Source: Ricordea florida (lineage: Eukaryota; Cnidaria; Anthozoa; Corallimorpharia; Ricordeidae). From it: a DNA stretch of 64,000 bases. The notes beneath the pieces are model-generated. The model was not told the DNA's origin, made no database searches, and was given only the letters and a program-made list of their open reading frames with translations. Made by a program: the position numbers and the translations under genes. Of the stretch, positions 37,601-47,527 are shown in pieces (position 1 is the first letter of the stretch; every line of letters starts with the position of its first letter). The DNA is taken from NCBI GenBank assembly GCA_949710005.1, contig OX453284.1, positions 740,001 through 804,000 on the forward strand, written 5' to 3'.

Positions 37601-40600
37601 GTAAAGGGTTAATATTCCAAACTCCCTGCTATCTTAAAACATTCCTTGTTTTATTCCAGAGTTCAAAAGGGTGAGAATTGACTGCAATAAAAATCAAGAA
37701 CCCTACATCGTTGTCTGATGTTCCACAGAGGGTGCAGGACTTGCACTCAATACACTGCCATTTGTACTTTTTTACACTTTCTGTCAATTTGCCAGTGAAC
37801 TGTAGACAGCTGGGATGCCCTGCAGAAAACAAATGGTAGCCAAAAAGATTCACAGCCAAGTTCTACTTTCATCTTAGAGTGAAATATTCTTTTTGTTGTA
37901 CATATTTAATTAACCTCTTAAGTTTGAGGAAATTTTGTTGACCTGTCAGAGTAATTTTAGACACATGTATACTGTACCGTTTCAATACAAGCATCAGCCA
38001 TAAATCCATGGAGAATAAAAGCTTCAGAACTTACATAATGAATCAAGAACATCAGGTTTGCTAGATACCATTATGATAATAATGAGAGGTCACACTTGAC
38101 CATTTGATGCAGAGTCCTATTAAATTCGAACAGTATTTTTGGCTAGCTTACAGGCAGCGCAGCTTGGAATCTTTCTAATGGCTTAGACGAATTTTCCCAA
38201 TGGCTTTTCTCAACACTTTCAGCAAGTAAGGAAAAAAACAAACTGCTTTTTCCAATGTTTCCAACGGTTTGACAGAAATTTCCTGATGCTTTCTCAATGC
38301 CTTCAACAGATAATGGAAAAAACCCAACAGCTTTTCCAACACCTTCAACACTTTCATCAACACTTCCAGTGGGTACCCAACGCCTAATGAACGGCTTTAG
38401 TCATTCAACCGAAAAGCATGAGAGTACATTTTTGCATGAGAGGTCACAATTACTGACAATAAATTATTTACAACAGCAAAATTGTTTCCTGATAACTCCA
38501 GCTCTCAAGTGACTAGAAACAGTTACACTTATCAGAAGATCACAACAAAATAGAAAAAAAATATTTCACTTACAAATCAGTTCATTACCCTTGTTAAGCA
38601 ATGTGCATTCTAGTTTCAAAGAGTTGGTGACAGACGTGCTTCAAAATGGACTTGACATTCACTCATTACCTCTTGAGAAATGGAGTTCCAATTACCAGAG
38701 GTAAAAACAATAATAAAGAAAACAACTTGAAGAGAAGCAAAAATTAATAATTAAATGGAAATTATGATTATTTTCAACGACTACAATTCCCTTTAACTCA
38801 GTAATGAATGTGTGAAGCAAAGCCATGGGAGTCAATTTCGGTTTGAGATAGCAAAGGTTTTGAATTACCAACAGTTTTAGTTGTCACAAATAAATTAACA
38901 ACTGTCACAAGGAATAATTCAACTAATGTACCTGATCTTCCACAGTCAGCACATGACAGCAATTCTTCAGAAAGTCCTGTCTTCTTGTTTGTATACACAT
39001 CCCCCAAACAAAAGTCGCAGTAGTTGTTTGGAGCCACTGCATGCCCTGGTTCTTTCCTTGGACGACCCAGTCGCTTCTGCTGTGGGGGTGAAGGCACCTT
39101 GGGTGGTTCTACAGCTACAGCCACACTGGGTGTGGGTTCAGTCATAGTATGTGATTGAATGACTGGTTCTTCGTGATGTGTAGCACCAATTTCCTGCTCA
39201 TGGTTGTAGTGTGTATAGTGATACTTCAAGCCAGGTCCATTCTTGTAGCGTCGTCCACAGACTTTTGATATAAAGATACCAACCAAATGTTACATACCGT
39301 AGAAGTCAATTTACCAAGCTGTCACATGTGTTTTGTTTAATTTGAGCAACAACCACATGTATTAGAATAACAAAGGATGATGAGTGTTTAAAGCCTAGGG
39401 CTTAACGCTAGTAAAACTAAGCAGTTGAATTCAAATGTCTTGGGTTGACTGTATAAATAAAAATACAGGCACAAGTTTGAAATTCTGATTTACCAAGTAT
39501 TGGCCTATTTTAAAATTCTAAACGTTGCCCTGTATTTTGTTTTCTGGATTTCCACCTCCATGAAAAACAGCATAGAGAAACATAGTTAGCATTCTGTGCT
39601 TTCTTTGGTTCAAGGCAGAAAATCAGAGAAACTGATTAAATTTTTATCGGCAAAGTTTACAGAGTGGGACACTTGAATTCAACAGGAAAAATACATGTAG
39701 TAGCCTTCTCCAGACAGTGTACTGGACGATCAGTAATAGTTTGATGCTATACTGGTTTAAAATAACTAATGAAACTTAAGTCATTCAGTGGCAGTGTTGC
39801 ATCCAGCCCTTCAAATGAAACACATGTACAGTAAATGTACAATCTATGGTGATGTGTGTATTTTATTAGAAATAAAATCATAAGACAACCACTGTTAATC
39901 ATGGTAAAACTATACATACTCTCACACACATACGGCTTCTTTCTTTCTTCTGGATCCATTCTGGCTAACTCTTCCTTTGAGATATTTCTTACATGAAAAG
40001 GGCCAGGAGCCTGAGGAACTGACTTCTGTAATATAAACACAGGCATCATGGACTCACATAAATTTACCAAAGCTGTTTCCTACATGTAAGTGTATATATT
40101 ACTAGATCTTTTTCACCTGGTAACTACATTTTCAAAAGTAGATTAAATTTTGGGGATAAATTAAGTTTTTTTGTGACTTTGTACTACAAAGAGAGAAGAG
40201 CTTCCTGTGATCTGCCTAAAATAAACAAGGAATTTGTTTCTAGGAGGATCAAACAAATCTCTACACAGAGGGCAGTTTCTTACGTGTGGTTGAATCTCTG
40301 GATATACTGGCATGTGATGGCTCTTCTTGCGGCCTGGTCTTCCCGGCTTCTTCTTCTTACCAATGACAAATTCTTCATCATCTGTTGACAAGGCCCCTAC
40401 ATCTTCAACAACCTCCTCCTCACCCTCGCTTTCCCCTACAACAATCTCATCTTCCTTTGCTGTACTCTCCTTTGCATGATCAACTTCTGACTCTTCTGGA
40501 AACCCTCCTTCAGTTTCCATAGCATCAAGAACAGCGACAGCATGTTCTAAGAATAGTATAACAGTTATAGACTAGGCAAAATCAATAAACAGTGTTTGAA

Positions 40601-42284
40601 CACATTGAGTCCTATAATTGATCACAATAAGTCCTTTGCCTAGGGATCATATATACCAACTCACAAACCTTGGAATTTTGAGCAATCTGATTGGCACTCT
40701 ATCTATGGTATTCAACAATTATTGTCAGAAATAGAGGTAAATATTAAGCTACTTTTTATTGAGATTGAAGAGAACACCAACTGTTTTAGTATTATACCAA
40801 TGATTCAACCTCAGTGACATATCTAGGAGTAAACAATAAATACTGATGTTGCTTCATTTGTATATACTATACTAGAACAATTATTCTTTACAATCTTGGT
40901 GAATAGTGGCTGTAGAAATATTTAACTTGCTGCTTTCCATCTCGGTATTATGCCACTATTCAACTCAATTTTGGAGATAATTGTTAATTAATAAGAAATA
41001 AATATAACAGTTGATAAAGAGGCTAGATTTCCATATCACCCACTATTTCACTATGCATGCTATAGCAGAATTGCGTAAGGTAATGCATGTGCAAACATTT
41101 CTTGTTTTCGAGGATTGAAACAAGTATGCTACAGTATGTATAATGAGGTATTGGATAATGTGGAAATCTAGCCAATGACCAATGTCTAGTGAAAACAATC
41201 ATTGTAAGTCTTAAACACCTATTATGAGGGTTAGAAAAGAGATCACTATTGCCCTCCTTAAGCAATAGTCTAGTTACCTCCACCAATGGAGTTAAACAGA
41301 GGTTATGTGTTCACTGGCATTTGCTTATTTGTTTGTTTGTATGTTAGCAGCCTAGCGTCCACATCACTCAACCAATCACCACCAAACTTTGTCAAAACAT
41401 TGGCTATGGTCTAACTTAGAACTGATTCAATTTTGGGGTATCTAGGTCAAAGGTCAAGGTCATGGAAAAACGAAAAAAATCACGATTTCACAATAAATCG
41501 CACCAGAATCATCATACCAGCTTCAAACCAAAACTAAAATGTGCAACTTTCAATTCTGCATCTGCCCATATGTCACATGATGCAGTAACATCAGTAACCT
41601 TGCCAGCTGTAGGGTGTCGAATGCGCTGGCGGAAGTCTGCACGGAATGATTTCCACACAGGTCCCTACTTCATTATGCATGCTGTAGCCGTACGATTTCG
41701 TTCTCAGAAAACAAGAAATGTTTGCACGCGCACTTCCCAAGACAGTTTGCGGTTATTTCGCACCACGGCAGTGTACGTTAAGTCTTCTGCTGAGCCACAA
41801 TTAAAAGAGCCATTATTAATCTAAAATATAAACCTATATAACGTTTATACCTAATAAAAACCTTCATAATATAAACCTTCATATTCGGTTGTTTTGGCAT
41901 CCTCGCGATCGTCGGAAGTTCGCTCGGCTCGAACAGTTCTCTTTGTCTTTCGCCATCGTCTGGCCGGGTAACTGTAGATATAATGAGGTGTTTGGCCAGG
42001 TCTTCTATCTAACTTGCTCAACCACAAATGGCAATTGTTCATGGCTATACCAGTTTGTGCATCGATGAAAGGAATGCGCAATCGACGTTCATACCGAAGG
42101 CGAGAGTTGAAAGCCGAGACATTCTCCAACGCATCTTTGTACACTTCCCTGCAAAAACAGATCACGCATTTTAACATGAAGCTTCTCAGCTTTGTTGGTT
42201 AGTAAAATGGACTGTAATGGCAACAAAACTCCTTAATACATACTGCGGATCTTTGGGTTCCCGATAAACAACTCTAGTCGCCAT
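34602..42284 (-). CDS. DPF2: d4-family PHD-finger protein (DPF/BAF45-like), 8 exons, 431 aa
   Basis: Exons on the minus strand: 42284-42244, 42148-41877, 40546-40284, 40025-39920, 39261-38932, 37819-37707, 36111-36030 and 34690-34602. All junctions have AG acceptors and GT donors, and phases join exactly. The N-terminal requiem domain ([30 protein letters not shown] [12 protein letters not shown]) is followed by an acidic region and a [11 protein letters not shown] motif. A C2H2 finger ([20 protein letters not shown]) precedes tandem PHD fingers: [10 protein letters not shown]...[12 protein letters not shown], then [28 protein letters not shown] and WMCSLC. DPF proteins are subunits of the BAF chromatin-remodelling complex and read acetylated histone H3. 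One gene per d4 family is usual in invertebrates, so the symbol marks the family, not an exact orthologue. MITEs and a SINE sit in its introns. Confidence 0.9.
34855..35054. mobile_element. MITE-like foldback in the last DPF intron
   Basis: Arms TTAAACC...GGGTTTACTGG and CCAGTAAACCC...GGTTTAT flank ~110 bp that itself contains an inverted GGGAGAACAC/GTGTTCTCCC pair. An extra half arm (GGGTTTACTGGCACAATAA) follows at about 35082. Confidence 0.7.
35732..35827. repeat. ~100-bp interspersed repeat, copy 1
   Basis: AACCCTTTACCCTCTAAGAG to GGGCTTAAAGGGTT, with an internal TTTTACTCTGGCTAATGCCA. Ends are inverted (AACCCTTTA / TAAAGGGTT). Other copies: 37207 and 37512. Confidence 0.8.
36250..36382. 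mobile_element. MITE family 1, copy 2
   Basis: Very close to the copy at 30437: GATTTCCGCACAGGTCCCTA...GCATGCTGTAGCC, centre GAAATGTTTGCACGCGCAC, inverse arm ending GGAAATCATTCC. Located in a DPF intron. Confidence 0.8.
36930..37200 (+). mobile_element. tRNA-derived SINE
   Basis: Pol III box A-like TGGTAGTGTAGTGGTTAGCA near 36938 and box B-like AGTTCAAGCCC near 36984 have tRNA-type spacing. A non-tRNA body follows (GGTGGGAGTAATAATACTCC near 37131). The 3' boundary is approximate. Located in a DPF intron. Confidence 0.65.
37207..37304. repeat. ~100-bp interspersed repeat, copy 2
   Basis: TAACCCTTTAAGCCCTAAGA to GGGCTTAAAGGGT. Same family as 35732, same orientation. Confidence 0.8.
37512..37612. 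repeat. ~100-bp interspersed repeat, copy 3 (inverted)
   Basis: Reverse-oriented copy: TAACCCTTTAGGCCCTATGG to CTTAGGGTGTAAAGGGTTA. Copies 2 and 3 lie 200 bp apart in opposite orientation. Confidence 0.8.
41021..41173. mobile_element. MITE family 1, diverged copy 3
   Basis: Perfect outer arms GGCTAGATTTCC / GGAAATCTAGCC, inner TTTCACTATGCATGCTATAG and its inverse, centre GTGCAAACATTTCTTG. Clearly older than copies 1 and 2. It lies between DPF exons 2 and 3. Confidence 0.7.
41281..41480. repeat. probable interspersed repeat fragment
   Basis: A block with TTTGCTTATTTGTTTGTTTG, ACCAATCACCACCAAACTTT and GGTCAAAGGTCAAGGTCATG has the look of a widespread marine-invertebrate interspersed repeat. 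Family not certain. Confidence 0.4.
41643..41757. mobile_element. MITE family 1, copy 4, one arm missing
   Basis: GGAATGATTTCCACACAGGT...GCATGCTGTAGCCGTACG, with the centre GAAATGTTTGCACGCGCAC. The second arm is absent, so it is truncated. Confidence 0.75.
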
Positions 42285-43123
42285 TTTGTTTATAGCACTG
42301 TCGCCTCCGAGGTTACCCAACACCTCTGTATACTTTACACAATGTGTCTATCTGTGTCCAAGCTTCTGCCGAGTCGCACGGTCAATGAGTGCCAAGAACC
42401 GTCGACGTCTGCACGCAAGTTAGATGAAGGTTCATTCAATTTTTCCAATGATAAGAATACACAGTAATGAAGAAAGAAAATAAGATCACAATAGGACAAC
42501 CACCTATACAGAACTGTATAACAATTCTCCGCTCTATCTGAAATATATGGGTGCCACGAGAAAGATTTTGCTTCTTGACAATTGGAGATCAAACGGATCA
42601 ACATACCACAGTTCCCCAAGAGCTCACCAGGCTCCTGAATTCACAGATTAATTTTTGTTCTCTCTACTATCGTTTTATCGTGAAATGCTTTTACGAAATT
42701 CGCAAAAAAAAAAGCTGGCCGTTAGCACCACTGGTACGTTTATTTGGGTGGTGAAGATTTCCCGAATTCTCCAGCGATAGTCAGGCAAAAAATCACGTAT
42801 CCCGTGCAAAAATTTTGGGGAATCCCGCTTTCCGGAGAGCAGTCAATTCCCGAATCACGTTTTCCCTAAATAAAACACACCATATTTTGATCAAATGCCG
42901 GATCCCGGGAATACCCTTCCAGACCCTGCTATTTAAGCACAAGAGCAGAAAGATTTCACTCTTCCTTTGTCCTCCCCAATAAATTTTCTACTGCATGGTA
43001 AAAGACTGTTAAGTGAAAGAAAAGAAGGAATCGAAAGCCTCGCGTTCCGAATATGTTGAAAGAGGCATACGCCTCGTTTCTCTCCACTTACCTGCTTAGT
43101 TCAAGTCTTTCAACGAAAGATAT

Positions 43124-44030
43124 TTAACTTATAAACCCTTGGAATATAAGCGAATTGGAATTCCGGCCGTCAATATCGATATTGACTGAAGTAATATTAG
43201 GATTAAAAAACTTTTCAGAGTTTCTCATTCCATTGTAATTATCAATAAATAGACGTAATATTCCAGTTGCCGACCGTCTTGGGATATTAATGTGTTTATA
43301 GATAATACCATACTTTCTTTTGTTAATGGTGAAAGTTTCGATTAGGTGGATATTTTCATAGTAAAATCCTTTACCTACTTCATATGAGGTTGCCGCTTCT
43401 CGAGCTGGATAATCGGTAGTTATGGATCGGTACTCCATCTCGAGATTAGTGATTTGATAAGTTGGTGGTTTTTTATATATTCCACTGAGGCTAAGGCGAT
43501 CTCAAATTTCAGTGGATGCGAAAGCGCCCTTGGATAAAATACTCCACCATCTTCGAGAACAGGGTGCTCTAATGGAATGCAAAACTTTCTATTATGAATG
43601 GCTGAAAGGAGAAGGTCTTTGGATTTTAATTTATGTCTATGTTTAGCGTTGGTCCGGAACCTTCTGATATTCTAGGTGGATATACCCTGTCGCAGTCGAT
43701 CTTCACGTTCTTCAGCTGTTATAGAAACAGGTCATTGTACGTCATAAACAAATCATATCAGCTTTGCATATCCTGTAGCCGCTCACCACCAAATGATACC
43801 TTAAGTTGTTTACCGAGATTCCGACCGATATTATTAACTACGGTATTATTCTTATGCTCTGACACTATTAAGTTAAATACTAGAAACACGCTGTGGGGTA
43901 CAATAAGGTCTCATATAATTGTGGAATATAAATATCAGTAGAGTTTCACCTGGATTGGCAGTTGATGGGTTTAATGTAATTCTATGGAGCGCCGATTCAG
44001 CTTTCAAGCCGTAATTATAAGGCACCGTTC
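43124..44030 (-). pseudogene. solitary Polinton-type capsid gene relic
   Basis: On the minus strand the sequence reads, with several frameshifts, from GLKAESALHRITLNPST (about 44015-43950) to YEVGKGFYYENIHLIETFTI, HINIPRRSATGILRLF and FFNPNITSVNIDIDG (open frame 43124-43438). These blocks match the element B and C capsid proteins. The C-terminal quarter is missing. No neighbouring integrase, ATPase or terminal repeat is seen, so it is an old fragment of a fourth element. Confidence 0.8.
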
Positions 44031-44488
44031 GATTGCTGTTGGCATCCAAATTGGTTATTCAATCGATTTTAGACGGATCACTTTGAAAAGTTATTTAAGA
44101 TATACTATATTTTGCGTGGATATTGGAATCTACATAGCTTGTTTAAACGAGGTGTGATGTAGAGAGTATACCTACCTACACTAAGCTACTTACGAAAATT
44201 TCTTAGTAGGCTCTATGGTGGATAACTGGTTTAGCTGGTGGATTGACTTGATTGGACTTTGATTGAACTTAAATTGGCTGTTTTAAAATCAAAAAGTGAA
44301 GAATAGAAAACGAATTATGTATTGCATTTGCGCACAATTTGGTGCGCGGAAGGCTGAGTTCGTACGTGGATAGGATACGGATTAGAATTTGATTATATGG
44401 GGATGAAAAATGATTTAAAATTTGTTTATGGTTTTGCGGAAGGCGTTTGGGGGTTTGGCTATGGATTGGATGGTTTTCTGGATTACGT

Positions 44489-44880
44489 TTAGGTTGGTTT
44501 AGAGTGCCTTGGGGATTCTGAGCATGAAAATCGATAAATGCGCCAGGATCGGTAAGGCCTTACTACTATCTTCCCATCAATAATTACTTCAAGATATTTT
44601 ATATGGTCTTTTTGTTCTAATGAAAATATGTTGCCATCATTGTCCGGTAAGGTTACGTTTATTTGAGTGTTAAGACGTTTCTGGGGTGACTTTATAAAGT
44701 TAGTTTTAAAAAGATTTATTGAGATTTTATTTATGTCACACCAGGTATTCACTTTGATTAGTTCTTAGTTGATGGTTCTTTCAAGGTGCTTGGTATTGTT
44801 GGATGAAGTAAAGATATTTGTGTCATCAGCAAATAAGCGGAAAGAAAAGTTTCTGTGAGGTATTGGTGATGTCGTTTATA
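44489..44880 (-). pseudogene. non-LTR retrotransposon reverse transcriptase fragment
   Basis: Minus strand reads LFADDTNIFTSSNNTKHLER, a stop codon, then VNTWCDINKISINLFKTNF and QKDHIKYLEVIIDGKI. This is the FADD-to-thumb part of a reverse transcriptase of the kind found in LINE-like elements. It is truncated on both sides and interrupted. Confidence 0.75.
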
Positions 44881-45042
44881 TACAGCAGAGCATCGGGTCA
44901 TTCCTAAAACCTCTGGATATGAGCAAACGCGCGCTCTGATTGGTTCCTTACTCACAAGCCAGCAGAAAACGGCCATCATGAGGGGAAACAAGTTAGGTCT
45001 TGCTCGAAAAGAATGTATCAAGAACTGAATAGACAACAACAT

Positions 45043-45584
45043 GATTCTCTTTACAAAACAACAACAAAGTCAATGCTTGTCGTGCAAACTAGTTCCAATT
45101 TCACATAATCCAGGGTTTAGAGATGTAATACGCGCCTCATTGTCTATTAGCCCATGTACGACAATTATTCATTAATAATTGTTAATTGTTTAGTAAGTAG
45201 ATTAGGGCTAGGGACGTTGTGATTTTCATATAATTTCATGTTAGTCCGAATTCTATGTTTTCGGTTAAAATCTTATTGATGAAGACATTTCGGGATCAGT
45301 ATAGTTATTGGTTACCCTGAGGACTGGGATGCGTGGTTTAAGGGACCTGTCATTATTTATCGTCCGAGGGGGGGGGGGGGGGGAGTATTCTGGGCTGAAC
45401 ACGGTGAAATTTAGCCTATCCCCCTTTAAATGTTATATCATCGAAGTGATCCCCCCTCAACACTGTTGACAGCTGTCGTGATCCCCCCCCCCCATTTCTT
45501 CGCACCCATATTCAACTTTTGAGGTGTATATTGAGTATTTTTCAACATTCAGGTAGAATTTCAATCTATGATGTACTTACAGTA
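45043..45584. other. gene-free host stretch left of element C
   Basis: No gene seen. Contains poly-G (about 45367-45382) and poly-C (about 45485-45494) runs. The last five bases, CAGTA, are the target duplication of element C. Confidence 0.6.
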
Positions 45585-46017
45585 AGTAGTTGTAAAAAGC
45601 GGGGTCTGGGTCAAAATAAAAATGAAAAAAAAATTGTTGAAAAATATGGTCTGGGTCAAAATAAAAATGAAAAAAAAATTGTTGAAAAATATGGTCTGGG
45701 TAAAAATAAAAATGAAAAAAAAATTGTTGAAAAATATGGTCTGGGTCAAAATAAAAATGAAAAAAAAAATTGTTGAAAAATATGGTCTGGGTCAAAATAA
45801 AAATGAAAAAATTGTTGAAATATGGGCTGGGCCAAAATAAAAATGAATATTATATATGGTTTAAAGAAAAGAATGAATAGTATAACAATGGAGAATTTAG
45901 AAAGATTACGTTTTACTGAATTAAAAGAACTTGCCAGAGAGCGAGGTATTCGAGGTTATTCAAGGATGCGTAAAGCTGAACTTATTAATAATCTTATTAA
46001 TAATGAAAATCCGCAAA
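45585..46017 (+). repeat. left terminal inverted repeat of element C (433 bp)
   Basis: Partner is 59584-60016, same length. It contains about five tandem ~45-bp units (GGTCTGGGTCAAAATAAAAA followed by TGAAAAAAAAATTGTTGAAA). It extends about 130 bp into the coding sequence of the terminal gene, so the first ~43 residues of that gene and of the polymerase are the same. Confidence 0.92.
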
Positions 46018-46565
46018 GATTACCTCTTTTTGATGAAGAAAGTATTTGTGATAATAAAAAGTATCTGTGTAAACATAATAAAAATAAGTATAGGTGTAAA
46101 GAATGTGGAGGATCACAAATATGTGAACATGGTAAACAAAAACATCAATGTAAGGAATGCGGGGGATCACAAATATGCGAACATGGCAGACGAAAATCTT
46201 CTTGTAAGGAATGCAGAGGATCACAAATATGTGAACATGGCGAACAAAAACAGCAATGTAAAGAATGCAGAGGATCACAAATATGTGAACATAATAAAAA
46301 AAAGTATCAGTGTAAAGAATGCGGTGTATCTTATATATGTAAACATAATAAAAATAAGTATAGGTGTAAAGAATGTGGAGGTTCTCAAATATGCGAACAT
46401 AATAAAAATAAGTATAGGTGTAAAGAATGCAGCGGATCACAAATATGTGAACATGGTAAACAAAAATATCAATGTAAAGAATGCGGTGGTTCACAAATAT
46501 GTGAACATGGTAAACAAAAATCTTTTTGTAAGGAATGTAGAAAAAATAGAATGAAAGAAAGATAG
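45888..46565 (+). CDS. SAP-like N-terminus fused to CxH/CxxC knuckle repeats (225 aa)
   Basis: The start is placed at MENLERLRFTELKELARERG, the first codon of the SAP-like helix pair; an upstream in-frame ATG (45822) reads through minisatellite. Residues 1-43 are encoded by the inverted repeat. About nine units of ~19 residues follow (for example GGSQICEHGKQKYQCKEC), each with C-x-H and C-x-x-C. The repeats are homologous to 27511-27942. They are expected to chelate zinc. Role unknown. Confidence 0.75.
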   Translation: MENLERLRFTELKELARERGIRGYSRMRKAELINNLINNENPQRLPLFDEESICDNKKYLCKHNKNKYRCKECGGSQICEHGKQKHQCKECGGSQICEHGRRKSSCKECRGSQICEHGEQKQQCKECRGSQICEHNKKKYQCKECGVSYICKHNKNKYRCKECGGSQICEHNKNKYRCKECSGSQICEHGKQKYQCKECGGSQICEHGKQKSFCKECRKNRMKER

Positions 46566-46590
46566 AATATTAGTTAAAAAAAATAATTAT

Positions 46591-46620
46591 GTTATATAAC
46601 CTAAATAATGGTTATATAAC
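46591..46620. terminator. hairpin between convergent genes, element C
   Basis: GTTATATAACC / GGTTATATAAC, perfect 11-bp stem with loop TAAATAAT. It lies between the knuckle gene and the convergent 211-aa gene. The stem is identical to 26818-26847 while the loop differs. Confidence 0.65.
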
Positions 46621-46625
46621 AAAAT

Positions 46626-47261
46626 TTATCTAAATCTTAAACTAAAAGTTATAGGGGACCCCTTCAGATCAAGTTTTTCCCATTCATTGTCTAATATGCT
46701 TAAATCAAAGTGGTTTATAAGACTATCATATTTTCTAACTGGAATTGTTGGATAATCCTTTGAGGGTATGTTTGCAAGTAGGTGTGATGGTGAAAGTTTT
46801 ACAAGTTCTCCATTTTTGTTTTTATTCATATATGAAAACTTATTATCCACTATACTACACATAAGTCTAAGCGGTTCCTTAATCTGAATATTTATGGGGT
46901 ATAATTTACCCGGATTTATGACTTCAGGAACTCCTAAACCAAACCCCAACCCCCTCGTAAGTTTAATTTTGAAGTTCTTATTTGAATATAGATAGTCAAC
47001 AGTATCAGTCTCAATTATTGTTATTTTTTCCCCATCAGGATCATTAAGAAAGATTGATTGAATATTACGAAGAGAATATGTACCGGGTTGAATTATTATG
47101 AAGCCCTGATTCTTATCATTGAATATTATCTGTTTATCCTTGAAATTAATCAATCTTTTGGTTTGTATATTACAATCCAGGAGTTGTATCTCCCGAAGAT
47201 TTTTCAGAGGAGGATCTAAATAAATCCTATTTTCAGACTCATACATTGTTATGCTTAACAT
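46626..47261 (-). CDS. penton-like (minor capsid) candidate (211 aa)
   Basis: Begins MLSITMYESENRIYLDPPLK with LREIQLLDCNI, then IIIQPGTYSLRNIQSIFL. This strand-rich opening resembles the single jelly-roll minor capsid proteins of Polinton-type elements. The C-terminal SPSHLLANIPSKDYP matches the 133-aa protein of element B. Intact. It is the last gene of the capsid block here, whereas in B the shorter homologue sits between the 321-aa and 208-aa genes. Penton identity is a structural guess. Confidence 0.6.
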   Translation of the reverse strand: MLSITMYESENRIYLDPPLKNLREIQLLDCNIQTKRLINFKDKQIIFNDKNQGFIIIQPGTYSLRNIQSIFLNDPDGEKITIIETDTVDYLYSNKNFKIKLTRGLGFGLGVPEVINPGKLYPINIQIKEPLRLMCSIVDNKFSYMNKNKNGELVKLSPSHLLANIPSKDYPTIPVRKYDSLINHFDLSILDNEWEKLDLKGSPITFSLRFR

Positions 47262-47527
47262 TTTGTTTGATTACACCATATTCATCTTTAAATTTATATA
47301 CCCCAAGGCTATTTAGCAAGTACTTGGCTTTTATAACCCTATGACGTCAACATTCCACACTTCCCTAGTAATTTCGAGCGCTAGAGGAAAAAAAGAAATA
47401 TACTTTCAGGTTCGCCGGTTGTTAGGGGGATCTGGTATGCAATCTATTGTTCTCCACGTGAACAGCGATTGTATTCAAATTAGTGGCCACGTGAAATAGC
47501 CAGTTGCACCAGAATGTGCTCTCGTGA

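Noticed and set aside
38175-38512. Short open frames in a DPF intron with Lys/Leu repeats
   Set aside because: Repetitive intronic sequence without conserved features; frames occur on both strands.
41462-41824. 120-aa plus-strand frame
   Set aside because: Composed of an interspersed repeat and a truncated MITE between DPF exons.
45519-45840. Several overlapping 60-85-aa frames across the element C left repeat, mirrored at 59761-60214
   Set aside because: They arise from the ~45-bp minisatellite whose unit length is divisible by three; no domain or conserved start supports them.
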